Positions 17,592 to 26,125 of a stretch of DNA of 64,000 nucleotides are shown here, piece after piece. This DNA is from G965213525 sp965213525 (GTDB lineage: Bacteria; Actinomycetota; Acidimicrobiia; Acidimicrobiales; Poriferisodalaceae). Position numbers and translations under genes: made by a program. The stretch spans positions 496,001 through 560,000 of the forward strand of contig OZ243889.1 in the NCBI GenBank assembly GCA_965213525.1, written 5' to 3'. Below the pieces are notes generated by a model. It saw only the letters and a program-made list of their open reading frames with translations, was not told the origin of the DNA and searched no databases. Every line of letters begins with the position of its first letter. Positions within the stretch are counted from its first letter, which is position 1.

Positions 17592-17597
17592 ACCGTA
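17592..17597 (-). promoter_or_regulatory. -10 hexamer of the SDR gene
   Basis: On the minus strand TACGGT ends 8 bases before the ATG at 17583, without a clear ribosome site. Confidence 0.35.
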
Positions 17598-17665
17598 GCT
17601 GGCTGTCGCTGGAACCGTTCGCGGACGGCCAGGAGCGCCCCCAGGATCGGCACCTTCGTGCTTGC

Positions 17666-17671
17666 TACCTT
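17666..17671 (+). promoter_or_regulatory. -10 hexamer of the leaderless DUF1697 transcript
   Basis: TACCTT ends 7 bases before GTG 17679 and supports that start over the GTG at 17658. Confidence 0.5.
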
Positions 17672-17678
17672 CAGCGAC

Positions 17679-18188
17679 GTGTCCGTCGTGGTGTTCTTGC
17701 GGGGGATGAACCTCGGGCGACGCCGGATCAACAACGACGAGCTGGTCGGGATGTTCACCGGCGCCGGCTACGACGACGTCTCGGCGTACCAGGCGAGTGG
17801 GAACGTCATCCTCGGTGCGGTTGACATCGCCGACGGCCGACGGATCTCTCGAACGCTGGCGACGGCCCTCGGGTATGACGTCGGCGTCTTCGTCCGAGGA
17901 GGTGCCCACCTCGCGCGCGTCGCCGCCTCCTCGCCGATCCAGGGGCGGACCGGTGCTGTGGGAGGCAGGCCGCAGGTCGTCTTCTTGAGATCGAGCAGTC
18001 ACGTCGATGTCGACTCAGTGTTCCCACCAGACCACGAGGTCCACCAGATCGGCGCCGAGTTGCACTGGCTCCCTCCGACCGGGCTCAGCCAGCTCGGGCA
18101 GCTCCACAGAGCGATGGACGAGACCTTCGGTGAGACGACCGTGCGGACCCTCGGAACGATCGAACGGCTGGCGCAGCGTGTCAGGTGA
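17679..18188 (+). CDS. DUF1697 domain protein
   Basis: This 169-aa protein begins MSVVVFLRGMNLG, then has YDDVSAYQASGNVIL, the conserved start of DUF1697 (LLRGINVGG ... YxxSGN). The late ELHWLPP and TLGTIERLAQ also fit the family's end. The domain is common in soil bacteria and has no established function. The gene is a single unit with its own promoter. Confidence 0.85.
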   Translation: MSVVVFLRGMNLGRRRINNDELVGMFTGAGYDDVSAYQASGNVILGAVDIADGRRISRTLATALGYDVGVFVRGGAHLARVAASSPIQGRTGAVGGRPQVVFLRSSSHVDVDSVFPPDHEVHQIGAELHWLPPTGLSQLGQLHRAMDETFGETTVRTLGTIERLAQRVR

Positions 18189-18234
18189 CAGCCACCCGGG
18201 TGCCCGCCCACCGGGTCGTGACACACCCCGTTCG

Positions 18235-18240
18235 TAGGCT
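18235..18240 (+). promoter_or_regulatory. -10 hexamer of the leaderless DUF222-HNH transcript
   Basis: TAGGCT ends 6 bases before ATG 18247. Confidence 0.5.
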
Positions 18241-18246
18241 GAACGC

Positions 18247-19497
18247 ATGTTCGATCGGGGTGGGCCGGCGGGGGTGTGTGACCGGGTGTCAGATGCGGCC
18301 GTGGGCGCGGAGGCGGCCCAACGGGAACTGACCGCCGGGGTGGTCGACCTGGTCCGCTCGGGCGCTCATGAGGTCGACGGTGCCCGTTCGGCGGTGCGTT
18401 GGCTGGTGCTGCGCTGCGGGCTGGGTGAGCGTGACGCCCGCCGCCTGGTCCGCCGGGCCCGCCTGCTGCTGGGCGTGCCCGTGGTGGCCGACCGGTTCGA
18501 TGCGGGCCGGTTGGGGGTGGCGATGCTGGACGTGTTGGCCGGTGCGGTCACCCCCGAACGCGTCGATGTGGCCTGTCGTGACGCCGTCGTGCTGTGTGAC
18601 GCCGCGGAGACCGCAGCAGATGTGGCCGGGTTCGAGTTGGTGATGCGCCGCTGGGTCACCCTCGCTGATGATCACTTGGCCTGCGTCGACTCGGCGGCGG
18701 TCTACGACGGGCGGTACTGCTACGCGTCGCGGAGCCTGTTCGGCAGCCTCGAGCTCGTCGCCCGGGTGGGAGCCGATGAGGCCGAGGTGATCATCGACGC
18801 CCTCGACGCCCACACCCGCCCCGACCGTGCCGACGAGCACCGCCGACCCGCCCAACGACGCGCCGACGCCCTCGTCGACACCTGCCACCGCGCCCTCACA
18901 GGTGACACCGCACATGCGAGCACCGCCAACACCGCCGCAGGCGGCGACGGCGAGACGCCCGCCAACACCGGCGCAGGTGGCGACGGCCACCTTCAACGAA
19001 CCTCGACGAACGGGACCCGTACGCTCGGTCGCCGCGAGCACGTCGTGGTCGTCACCGCCGAGGTGCTCACCACCCCCAGCACCCTGCGACCCTTTGACCC
19101 TCACACACGCTGTGACCTCGACGGCACCCCCACCACCCGAAACCGGGCCCGACGCCTCGCCTGTCACCACCCCGTCACCGGCGCGACCGTCGACCGCACC
19201 GCCGGTGAGGTGCTCGATCTCGGACGCAGCCGACGCCTCCCTGGCCGGGCGATCCGACGGGCCATGGCCGCCCGCTCAGCGACCTGTGAGATCGGCGACT
19301 GCGACACCACCTGGTCACACTGCGACGCCCACCACCTCACCCACTGGGCTGACGGCGGTGACACCAGCCTCGCCAACCTGAGGTGGGCCTGCCCGCACCA
19401 CCACTGGCTCCTCCACGACGGCGGCTGGAGCACCCGCACCGAACCCGACGGCCGCATCACCCTCGTCCGACCCGACGGCACCCCCCAAACCGAATAG
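18247..19497 (+). CDS. DUF222 / HNH endonuclease domain protein (13E12-like)
   Basis: This 416-aa protein has an N-terminal DUF222-type helical region and a C-terminal HNH nuclease motif. The nuclease shows CEIGDCD, then CDAHHLTHWADGGDTSLANL and CPHHHWLLHDGGW, with cysteine pairs for zinc and the catalytic His. A low-complexity Thr/Ala/Gly linker with two near-copies of NTxAGGDG lies between. These proteins are multi-copy in many actinobacteria (13E12 family). A mobile origin is often suspected, but no terminal repeats or transposase are seen here. The following 224 bp up to 19721 hold short GTCGCCCC-type direct repeats and no gene I can support. Confidence 0.9.
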   Translation: MFDRGGPAGVCDRVSDAAVGAEAAQRELTAGVVDLVRSGAHEVDGARSAVRWLVLRCGLGERDARRLVRRARLLLGVPVVADRFDAGRLGVAMLDVLAGAVTPERVDVACRDAVVLCDAAETAADVAGFELVMRRWVTLADDHLACVDSAAVYDGRYCYASRSLFGSLELVARVGADEAEVIIDALDAHTRPDRADEHRRPAQRRADALVDTCHRALTGDTAHASTANTAAGGDGETPANTGAGGDGHLQRTSTNGTRTLGRREHVVVVTAEVLTTPSTLRPFDPHTRCDLDGTPTTRNRARRLACHHPVTGATVDRTAGEVLDLGRSRRLPGRAIRRAMAARSATCEIGDCDTTWSHCDAHHLTHWADGGDTSLANLRWACPHHHWLLHDGGWSTRTEPDGRITLVRPDGTPQTE

Positions 19498-19721
19498 GCC
19501 GACGGGTACGCCACCAACGAGCCCCCGAAGCGCAGCACCGCCCGGCGGTGTCGCCCCCCGTCGCTACCCGCCCCCCGTCGTCGGGCGCCCGGCGGACCGA
19601 TTGCGCGTTCCACCTTGCAGTGCACTCGACGAGCGCTGCCTGCGCCGGCCTCGACCGTCGCCCCGTCGCCCCGTCACCCCGTCCTGTCGGCGCGCCCGCG
19701 CACGGCCGGACGTTCGCCGGG

Positions 19722-20162
19722 TCAGCCGGTCGCCGTCGACCGCCACGCCTGGACCAGCGCCACGTCGCGGTCGTAGGTCAACAGGTCGGCGGCCTCATCG
19801 GCGTCCACCCAACGGACCTCGTCCACCTCGTCATCGTCGGTCGGGCGGGCCTCACCGTCGACGACGGTCATCGCCCAGTAGCGGACGATCTTCGAGCGAC
19901 CGTCGACGGTGTACTGGACCGGGTCGAGCTCGACGCCGAGCTGGCAGCGCAGCCCCGTCTCCTCCTCGACCTCACGAACGGCTGCCTCGCCGTACTCCTC
20001 GCCCGGGTCGAGCTTGCCCTTGGGCAGGCTCCAGTCGTCGTGATCAGGACGGTGCACCACCACGATGTCGAACGAGCCCGCCTCGGCGCCCCGCCGCCAC
20101 ACGAGTCCGCCGGCGGCCTTCACGTCCTCGGGGTCTGCGAGGTCACCTGTGTCACTGGTCAT
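19722..20162 (-). CDS. Nudix hydrolase, MutT-like, downstream of ppk1
   Basis: This 146-aa protein carries a complete Nudix box, GKLDPGEEYGEAAVREVEEE, followed by TGL (pattern Gx5Ex7REUxEExGU). WSLPKGKLD is typical of diadenosine-polyphosphate or MutT-type pyrophosphatases. ATG 20162 has AGGAGG 8 bases upstream. The gene overlaps the end of ppk1 by 11 bp. In mycobacteria mutT1 also neighbours ppk1, but here the extra histidine-phosphatase domain is absent. A likely role is clearing oxidised or polyphosphorylated nucleotides. Confidence 0.88.
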   Translation of the reverse strand: MTSDTGDLADPEDVKAAGGLVWRRGAEAGSFDIVVVHRPDHDDWSLPKGKLDPGEEYGEAAVREVEEETGLRCQLGVELDPVQYTVDGRSKIVRYWAMTVVDGEARPTDDDEVDEVRWVDADEAADLLTYDRDVALVQAWRSTATG

Positions 20163-22491
20163 CGGCCTCACCTCCTGCTCGTCCGGTCAGGTGTTGGGGC
20201 AGCGAGCGTGCGCCCGACGGCTCGACCCGCGCCTCGACGTCGTCACCCAGAGGATCCCCTCCTGGGCTGTGAGCCCTCAGGCGGTCCGACCGAACGGCCT
20301 GTGCGTCGTGGCCCGCATGGCCCGCCTGGCTGGGATCGGTGTCGAGATTGTCGGCCGTGCCGGCAGCGGCCCCGGTCGCGGCGGCGGCCCCCGTTGCGTC
20401 GATGGCGTCAGAGGGCACCGTCGGCGAGCCGTTGCAGGTGCGTTGGGCGTCGGCGAGATCCTGGGCGTGCTCGGCGAGGCGGAGGTGGCTCTCCACCCCC
20501 TCGACCGTGGGCACCTTCCACCAGGTGCCGTCGGGCCCGAGCTCCCAGGCCAACACGTCGTCCTCACGCAAGATGTCGAGCACCTCCTCGAGACGGTCCT
20601 TGTGCATCGGGGTGAGCACCGGCGCGATGGCCTCGACCCGGCGGTCGAGGTTGCGCGGCATCAGGTCGGCCGAGCCGATGTAGTAGCGCCGGCCCCTCGG
20701 CTTGGTGCCGAAGCGATAGATGCGGGAGTGCTCGAGGTAGCGCCCGACGATCGAGCGCACGGTGATCGTCTCGGACAGCCCGGGCACCCCGGGCCGCAGG
20801 CAGCAGATGCCCCGGACGATCAGATCGATGCGCACCCCAGCGCGCGACGCCTCGTAGAGGGCATCGATCACCCCGGTGTCGGCCAGGCTGTTCAGCTTCA
20901 TGACGATCCGACCGTCGGGCTCGGCTGCTTCGGCATCGATCAGGTCGATGATGCGGTCGCGCATCTGCAGGGGAGCGACGAGCAGCTGGCGGTACTCGCG
21001 CTGGGCGGAGTACCCGGTCAGGTAGTTGAACAGGTCGCTGAGGTCGGCGCCGATCTCGTCGTCGCTGGTGAACAGCCCGATGTCCTCATAGAGCCGAGCG
21101 GTCTTCTCGTTGTAGTTGCCGGTCCCGACGTGGGCGTAGCGACGCACCCGGTCACCGTCGTCACGCACGACCAGCGTGGTCTTGGTGTGGGTCTTCAACC
21201 CGACGACGCCGTACATCACGTGCACGCCGGCCTCTTCGAGCTGGCGTGCCCACTCGATGTTGTTCTCCTCGTCGAAGCGGGCCTTGAGCTCGACGAGGGC
21301 GACGACCTGCTTGCCCTCCCGGGCGGCGTGGATCAGCGAGGCGATGATCGAGCTGTCGGTGGCGGTGCGGTAGAGGGTGTTCTTGATCGCCAGCACGTGG
21401 GGGTCACGGGCGGCCTGGGAGATGAACTCTGACACCGAGGATTGGAACGAGTCGTAGGGGTGCTGGACCAACACGTCGCCGTCGCGCAGCACCTCGAACA
21501 TCGAGTTGCCCTCGGCCAGGATGGGCTGGGTGAGGCCCTGGGCCATCGGCCACTTCAGGTCATCGCGATCCAGGCCGGCCACGGCGAACAGCCCGGCCAT
21601 GTCGAGAGGACCAGCGCTGGGGTAGACGTCCTCGGGCTCGACGGCCAGCTCCCGCGTGAGCAGCGAGAGGATGTCAGGCGTCATGCCCCGCTCGATCTCC
21701 AGGCGCACGACCCGGCCGAAGCGCTGCAACGTGAGACGGCTCGCGATCTCTTCGAGGAGGTCGTCGGCGTCGTCGTCCCCGAGGGTCCCGATGTCGAGAT
21801 CGGCGTTGCGGGTGACCCGGAACGTGTGGTGCTCGACGATCTCCATGCCGGGGAAGAGCTGACCGAGGTGAGTGGCGATCACCTGCTCGACCGGGACGAA
21901 GCGCTCGCCGTCGGGCATGAACACGAAGCGGGGCAGCAGCTGGGGGACCTTGACCCGGGCGAAGCGCCGTTCTCGATCGTGGGGCGCTCGGATGACCACG
22001 GCGAGGTTGAGCGAGAGGTTGGAGATGTAGGGGAAGGGGTGGGCCGGGTCGACGGCCAACGGGGTGAGCACCGGGAAGAGCCGTCGGTTGAACAGGTCGT
22101 CCAACCAGGCGCGGTCGACGGTGTCGAGGTCGGCGTGGTCGGTGTAGACGATGCCCTCTGACCTCAGCGCCGGTTCGAGGGTGTCACGGAACAGCCGGCA
22201 CGAGTCGTCGACGAGGCGCTCCACCAGGCGGCGGACGGCGCTCAGCTGCTCGGTCGGCGTGCGGCCGTCGGCCGAGCGGGCCGTGACGCCCGCGGCGATC
22301 TGTTCCCTGATGCCGGCCACGCGCACCTGGAAGAACTCGTCGAGGTTCGAGTGGGTGATGGCCAAGAACTTGACCCGGTCGAGGAGCGGCGTCTCGTCGT
22401 TCTCGGCCAAGGCGAGGACGCGCTCTTCGAAGTTCAACCAGGACAGCTCGCGGTTGATGTAGCGCTCGTCGGTCACCTGGTCGTGGTCCAT
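20152..22491 (-). CDS. ppk1: Polyphosphate kinase 1
   Basis: This 779-aa enzyme polymerises the ATP gamma-phosphate into polyphosphate. It starts with the N domain (RYINRELSWLNFEERVLALA). HPYDSFQSSVSEFI, LYRTATDSSIIASLIHAA and LKARFDEENNIEWA follow, then YAHVGTGNYNEKTARLYED with the catalytic-site blocks, and a second half through RGICCLRPGVPG. A roughly 90-aa Ala/Asp/Gly-rich C-terminal tail is extra to the family core. ATG 22491 has GGAGG at good distance. It is third in the 24067-19722 operon and overlaps the MFS gene by 19 bp. Confidence 0.95.
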   Translation of the reverse strand: MDHDQVTDERYINRELSWLNFEERVLALAENDETPLLDRVKFLAITHSNLDEFFQVRVAGIREQIAAGVTARSADGRTPTEQLSAVRRLVERLVDDSCRLFRDTLEPALRSEGIVYTDHADLDTVDRAWLDDLFNRRLFPVLTPLAVDPAHPFPYISNLSLNLAVVIRAPHDRERRFARVKVPQLLPRFVFMPDGERFVPVEQVIATHLGQLFPGMEIVEHHTFRVTRNADLDIGTLGDDDADDLLEEIASRLTLQRFGRVVRLEIERGMTPDILSLLTRELAVEPEDVYPSAGPLDMAGLFAVAGLDRDDLKWPMAQGLTQPILAEGNSMFEVLRDGDVLVQHPYDSFQSSVSEFISQAARDPHVLAIKNTLYRTATDSSIIASLIHAAREGKQVVALVELKARFDEENNIEWARQLEEAGVHVMYGVVGLKTHTKTTLVVRDDGDRVRRYAHVGTGNYNEKTARLYEDIGLFTSDDEIGADLSDLFNYLTGYSAQREYRQLLVAPLQMRDRIIDLIDAEAAEPDGRIVMKLNSLADTGVIDALYEASRAGVRIDLIVRGICCLRPGVPGLSETITVRSIVGRYLEHSRIYRFGTKPRGRRYYIGSADLMPRNLDRRVEAIAPVLTPMHKDRLEEVLDILREDDVLAWELGPDGTWWKVPTVEGVESHLRLAEHAQDLADAQRTCNGSPTVPSDAIDATGAAAATGAAAGTADNLDTDPSQAGHAGHDAQAVRSDRLRAHSPGGDPLGDDVEARVEPSGARSLPQHLTGRAGGEADDQ

Positions 22492-23891
22492 GACCACCTC
22501 CTGGTCGGCCGGTCGATCTGACCGTACCGAGCGCGGCGGGCGGTCATCGGTGAACGGAACATGACCGAGGGCTCACCGGCCGCCCCGGGCGGCTCGAGCT
22601 CGACGAACCAGGCCAGCACGATCGCAGCCACCCCCCCGGCCGCCACGACCAGAGTGATCGAGCTCAGCTCGATGATCGGGCCGGCGACCAGGTTGGCGAC
22701 CGGGACGACCCCGCCGAAGCTCATCACCCACAGCGCCATCACCCGCCCCCGCACGGCGTCGGCGATGTGGCGCTGGACGTGGGTCAACAGGCTCGTCGTC
22801 GTGGCGAAGTAGGTGGCGCCGACGATGAGCAGGGTCGGGAAGGCCGGGGCGGCGTCGCGCAACATCGACAGGACGACCAGCGCCACCCCGAAGCAGGTGA
22901 GGGTGGCTCGCACCACCGCCGGCTTGGGCACCCGCAACAACACGGTGCCGACGGCCAGGGCACCGACGACCGCCCCGACGCCGAAGGTGGCGTACAGCAG
23001 GCCGTAGGTGCCGCTCTTGGCGTCGACACCGAGGTTCAGCTCGGCCAGGGTCGGCATCTGACCGATGAAGGGCAGGCAGAAGAACGAGAACGCCGCCATC
23101 ATCACGATCGAGTTGCGCACCACCGGGACCTGTCGCACGAGGCGCAGACCGGCGAGGATGCGTTCGGTGCCCGTGCCGACCGGTCGCTCGGCCACCTGGG
23201 GGATGGCCACGACGGCCAGGGCGATGATGACGAACACGTAGCTGATGCCGTTGACGGCGAACACCGCCGAGGCGCCCAGGGCCACCCACAGCACCCCGCC
23301 GATGGCCGGCCCGATCACCCGGCTGGCGTTCATCTGGGTGGAGTTCAAGCTGACGGCCGCTTCGAGGTTCTCCCGCCCGGCCAGGGTCGGCAGCACCGCA
23401 GACCAGGTCGGGGCGAAGATGGCCTGGCCGATCCCCATGACGAACACGACCGCCACAAGCACCCACTCGTGCACGGCCCCGTCGGCGACCACGGCGGCCA
23501 GCACGAAGGTACAGGCGGCCTGCCAGATCTGTGTGCCGAGCAGGAGCCGCTTGCGGTCGAGGGAGTCAGCGAGCGTGCCCCCCACGAGCGACAGCAACAG
23601 CATCGGGCCGAGCTGGGCGAACACGACGATGCTGACGAAGGTGGGCCGCTCGGTCAGCTCCCAGGCGAAGGCGGTGAGCACGACGTTCTGCATCCACCGG
23701 CCGATGTTGGACACGAACGCCCCGGCGAACACGAGCCGGAAGTCGCGGTGGGCCAGGGCATCACGAGCCGAGCCCGACGAAGTGTCGACCGTCTGGTGAT
23801 CGGGCGTCACGTGTTCGGGCGTCTCGTGACCAGACCTCCGGTGATCGGGCGTCTGGTGATCGGGCGCCTCGTGCTCGCGGCGGCCGATCAC
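22473..23891 (-). CDS. MFS exporter (MFS_3, EntS-like) with a repetitive N-terminus
   Basis: This 472-aa protein has about 12 membrane segments. It includes FVSNIGRWMQNVVLTAFAWEL, GGTLADSLDRKRLLLG and the opening DFRLVFAGAF of the MFS_3 efflux group. It probably exports a small molecule. The start is GTG 23891, overlapping the stop of the small membrane gene as GTGA. The first 35 residues are six 5-residue units of the type QTPDH, encoded by 15-bp tandem repeats. An inner GTG (VTPDHQTV) would drop most of the repeat, so the exact start is uncertain. The 3' end overlaps ppk1. Confidence 0.85.
   Translation of the reverse strand: MIGRREHEAPDHQTPDHRRSGHETPEHVTPDHQTVDTSSGSARDALAHRDFRLVFAGAFVSNIGRWMQNVVLTAFAWELTERPTFVSIVVFAQLGPMLLLSLVGGTLADSLDRKRLLLGTQIWQAACTFVLAAVVADGAVHEWVLVAVVFVMGIGQAIFAPTWSAVLPTLAGRENLEAAVSLNSTQMNASRVIGPAIGGVLWVALGASAVFAVNGISYVFVIIALAVVAIPQVAERPVGTGTERILAGLRLVRQVPVVRNSIVMMAAFSFFCLPFIGQMPTLAELNLGVDAKSGTYGLLYATFGVGAVVGALAVGTVLLRVPKPAVVRATLTCFGVALVVLSMLRDAAPAFPTLLIVGATYFATTTSLLTHVQRHIADAVRGRVMALWVMSFGGVVPVANLVAGPIIELSSITLVVAAGGVAAIVLAWFVELEPPGAAGEPSVMFRSPMTARRARYGQIDRPTRRWSWTTTR
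23791..23880 (-). repeat. 15-bp tandem repeat (six units) in the MFS N-terminus
   Basis: On the plus strand the unit reads GTCTGGTGATCGGGC. Units at 23791 and 23851 are identical, and those at 23806, 23821, 23836 and 23866 are degenerate. The period is a multiple of three, so frame is kept and a His/Pro/Asp-rich pentapeptide run is encoded. Confidence 0.85.
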
Positions 23892-24067
23892 GTCGAGGGT
23901 CCGTCGATGGCGGCGTCGACGACCTCGATGCGCTTGGGGTGACCGGGCTCGTCGAAGGCGTTCGGCCACCTCTGCTCGATGACCTCGGTGAACCGCAGGC
24001 CGATCGCAGCCACCGCGAACACCAAGATGGCGACCAGGCTCACCTTGGCGAAGGTCCACAGATCCAC
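23888..24067 (-). CDS. Small membrane protein (59 aa) heading the MFS-ppk1 operon
   Basis: The frame starts GTG 24067 and reads VDLWTFAKVSLVAILVFAVA followed by AIGLRFTEVIEQRWPNAF, then a polar tail ending in GPST. It has one clear transmembrane segment (about residues 9-24) and a cytosolic or external amphipathic tail. It stops with TGA overlapping the MFS GTG, so the two are translationally coupled. No family is recognised. No good ribosome site or -10 element is seen upstream. The clean hydrophobic helix and the coupling argue that it is real. Confidence 0.6.
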   Translation of the reverse strand: MDLWTFAKVSLVAILVFAVAAIGLRFTEVIEQRWPNAFDEPGHPKRIEVVDAAIDGPST

Positions 24068-24129
24068 CGGTCCACTCTGGCACCGCCAAGGCGGTTCGCG
24101 AGCGTCTCCGAGCCGCCGAGCCGCGCCAC

Positions 24130-24135
24130 TAGCGT
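24130..24135 (+). promoter_or_regulatory. -10 hexamer of the leaderless VOC transcript
   Basis: TAGCGT ends 6 bases before GTG 24142. Confidence 0.5.
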
Positions 24136-24141
24136 GCGGTC

Positions 24142-24876
24142 GTGGCGACGAGCAGCGTGCCGTGGTGGCGCCTCCGCCAGGTGGCGCTCGTCGCCGACGA
24201 TCTCGACGCCGCCGAGCAGCGGGTGAACGAGGTGCTCGGCGTCGGGCCGTGCTGGTCTGATCCTGGTGTCGCCGAGTTCGGGCTCGTCAACGCCCTGTGG
24301 GCGGTGGGTGACACGTTCCTCGAGGTGGTGTCCCCGGCTCGGCCGGATACCTCGGCGGGGCGGTACCTCCAGCGGCGGGGCGGCGACAGCGGATACATGG
24401 CAATCCTCCAGACCGATGACCTCGACGGCGCACGGGCCCGGGTGGCTGCGGCCGGGGTGCGGGTGGTGACCGAGGCGGCCGCTGACGGGGTCACCGGCCT
24501 GCACCTGCATCCCAGGGACATGGGCGGGGCGATCGTCTCGGTCGATCGCTGCGACGACCCGGCGGACTGGCCGTGGGCGGGCCCGGACTGGTCAGGGGCG
24601 GTCGACCGCAGCCGTGTTGCAGAGATCACCGCGGTCGAGGTGGCTGTCACCGACCCCGGGGCCACCGCCGCCCGTTGGGCCGCCATCGTGGGCCTCCCGC
24701 GGCGGCGACCTCGCACCCTGGGGTTGGCGACCGGCCGCGTCGAGTTCGTCGAGGCGGAGGCCCGGGGGGCGGGCGAGGCGACCGGAGCCGTCGTCGCGGT
24801 CGAGGTGCGGGCGAGCGACCAGATGCTGGCGGGAACCGCCCACGACGTCGTCGGCGTCGAGCTGCGCTTCGTCTAG
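24142..24876 (+). CDS. VOC (glyoxalase-like) family protein
   Basis: This 244-aa protein has two beta-alpha-beta-beta-beta modules. The first runs RLRQVALVADDLDAAEQRV to LHLHPRDMGGAIVSVD, and the second starts ITAVEVAVTDPGATAARW. It resembles the glyoxalase-like group; the late His-x-His and Asp of the first half may bind metal. Substrate unknown. It is monocistronic, with its own -10 and a strong hairpin directly at its stop codon. Confidence 0.75.
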   Translation: MATSSVPWWRLRQVALVADDLDAAEQRVNEVLGVGPCWSDPGVAEFGLVNALWAVGDTFLEVVSPARPDTSAGRYLQRRGGDSGYMAILQTDDLDGARARVAAAGVRVVTEAAADGVTGLHLHPRDMGGAIVSVDRCDDPADWPWAGPDWSGAVDRSRVAEITAVEVAVTDPGATAARWAAIVGLPRRRPRTLGLATGRVEFVEAEARGAGEATGAVVAVEVRASDQMLAGTAHDVVGVELRFV

Positions 24877-24898
24877 CCGGCCCTGCGGACGGCCGGCT
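24875..24898 (+). terminator. GC-rich hairpin at the VOC stop codon
   Basis: AGCCGGCC, an 8-base loop, then GGCCGGCT form a perfect 8-bp stem that starts inside the TAG stop. There is no U-tract, but the position between convergent genes suggests termination. Confidence 0.5.
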
Positions 24899-24921
24899 CA
24901 GCTGGTGCCGGCCGCGGCGAT

Positions 24922-24943
24922 GCCGACCGCAGGCGATGTCGGC
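24922..24943 (-). terminator. Second hairpin, serving the opposing LLM gene
   Basis: GCCGAC, a 10-base loop, then GTCGGC lies 7 bases beyond the stop of the minus-strand LLM gene. With the hairpin at 24875 it forms a back-to-back pair. Confidence 0.35.
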
Positions 24944-24950
24944 TCAGCGG

Positions 24951-25979
24951 TCAACCGTTGACGATGTCGGCGATGATGCGGAGGGCCTTGGGCGGGCCAG
25001 ACACCAGCAGCGTCGTCACCACCGTCGATTCCCAGCGGGGCAGCTCCTCGCGGATCTTGTCGACGGGGCCGACCAGGGCCACGTCCTCCACGACCTCGAG
25101 GGGGATGGCGGCGGAGGCCTCGTCCTTGCGACCTGCGAGGTACAGCTCTTGGACCTTGTCGGCGACGTCGCCGTGGCCCATCCGCACGAACACGTCGTAG
25201 TGGAAGTTGGCCCCCTTGGCGCCCATCCCGCCCATGTAGAGGGCGAGCATGGGCCGGACCATGTCAGCGCAGGCCTCGACGTCGTCACCGGGCACGACCG
25301 ACACGGGGACGATCACCTCGAAGTCGGCCATCGTGCGGCGGGCCCCGTCGCGGGCGAAGCCGTCGGCGAGCTGGGCCCGGTACACGTCGTCGTCACGGGG
25401 GGAGAAGAACAGTGGCAGCCACCCGTCGGCGATCTCAGCCGACAGGGCAACGTTCTTGGGGCCTTCGGCGGCGAGGTAGATGGGGATGTCGGTGCGCAGG
25501 GGGTGCACGGTCGACTTGAGGGGCTTGCCGAGGCCCATTCCCCCGGGGTGAGGCAGCTGGTAGTGCTCGCCCTCGAAGCGCACCGGTTCGTCGCGGGCGA
25601 CGATGCGGCGGATGATCTCGACGTACTCACGGGTGCGGGCCAGGGGCTTGGGGTAGGGCTGGCCGTACCAGCCCTCGACGACCTGGGGCCCCGAGACGCC
25701 GAGGCCGAGGATGAAGCGGCCGCCGGAGAGGTGGTCCATCGTGATGGCAGCCATGGCGGTGGCCGAAGGGGTGCGAGCTGAGAGCTGCACGATCGAGGTG
25801 CCGAGCTTGATGCGCGAGGTCGCCGCCCCCCACCAGGCCAGTGGGGTGAGCGCATCGGAGCCGTACGCCTCGGCGGTCCAGAACGAGTCGTAGCCCAGCT
25901 CCTCGGCGGCGAGCAGCGCCTCGCCCGCTCCTGGAGGGGGGCCGGCCGACCAGTACCCGGCACCGGTGGCGAGCTTCAT
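24951..25979 (-). CDS. LLM class F420-dependent oxidoreductase
   Basis: This 342-aa protein belongs to the luciferase-like fold. AAEELGYDSFWTAEAYGSDA, LGTSIVQLSARTP, MDHLSGGRFILGLGVSGPQV and YPKPLARTREYVEIIR follow the usual order. These enzymes use F420 or FMN for hydride transfer; actinobacterial members of this type are mostly F420-dependent, which is family knowledge rather than visible proof. ATG 25979 has GAGAGGAC upstream. The substrate is unknown. Confidence 0.88.
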   Translation of the reverse strand: MKLATGAGYWSAGPPPGAGEALLAAEELGYDSFWTAEAYGSDALTPLAWWGAATSRIKLGTSIVQLSARTPSATAMAAITMDHLSGGRFILGLGVSGPQVVEGWYGQPYPKPLARTREYVEIIRRIVARDEPVRFEGEHYQLPHPGGMGLGKPLKSTVHPLRTDIPIYLAAEGPKNVALSAEIADGWLPLFFSPRDDDVYRAQLADGFARDGARRTMADFEVIVPVSVVPGDDVEACADMVRPMLALYMGGMGAKGANFHYDVFVRMGHGDVADKVQELYLAGRKDEASAAIPLEVVEDVALVGPVDKIREELPRWESTVVTTLLVSGPPKALRIIADIVNG

Positions 25980-26110
25980 CACGACGTCCTCTCGTGGCGT
26001 GCAACGGGCCCATCATCGCTGATGGCCCTCGCCCCCGCCGCGGAGGGCAGGGGTAAGCCACGATCGATCGTCGCTCACCACGGCGGCTGGGGGGCGGCCG
26101 GGTGCGTCCG

Positions 26111-26116
26111 TAGGCT
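26111..26116 (+). promoter_or_regulatory. -10 hexamer of the J-domain gene
   Basis: TAGGCT ends 9 bases before GTG 26126; no ribosome site is present. Confidence 0.35.
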
Positions 26117-26125
26117 GGTGCCATC

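Noticed and set aside
18247..19497. DUF222-HNH gene as an active mobile element
   Set aside because: No terminal inverted repeats, target duplications or transposase; 13E12-type proteins are common chromosomal paralogues.
19498..19721. Short frames between the HNH and Nudix genes
   Set aside because: Only Arg/Pro-rich overlapping frames with GTCGCCCC-type repeats; nothing resembling a protein family.
22497..22497. Ppk1 start two codons upstream (GTG)
   Set aside because: The ATG at 22491 has the better spacing to GGAGG.
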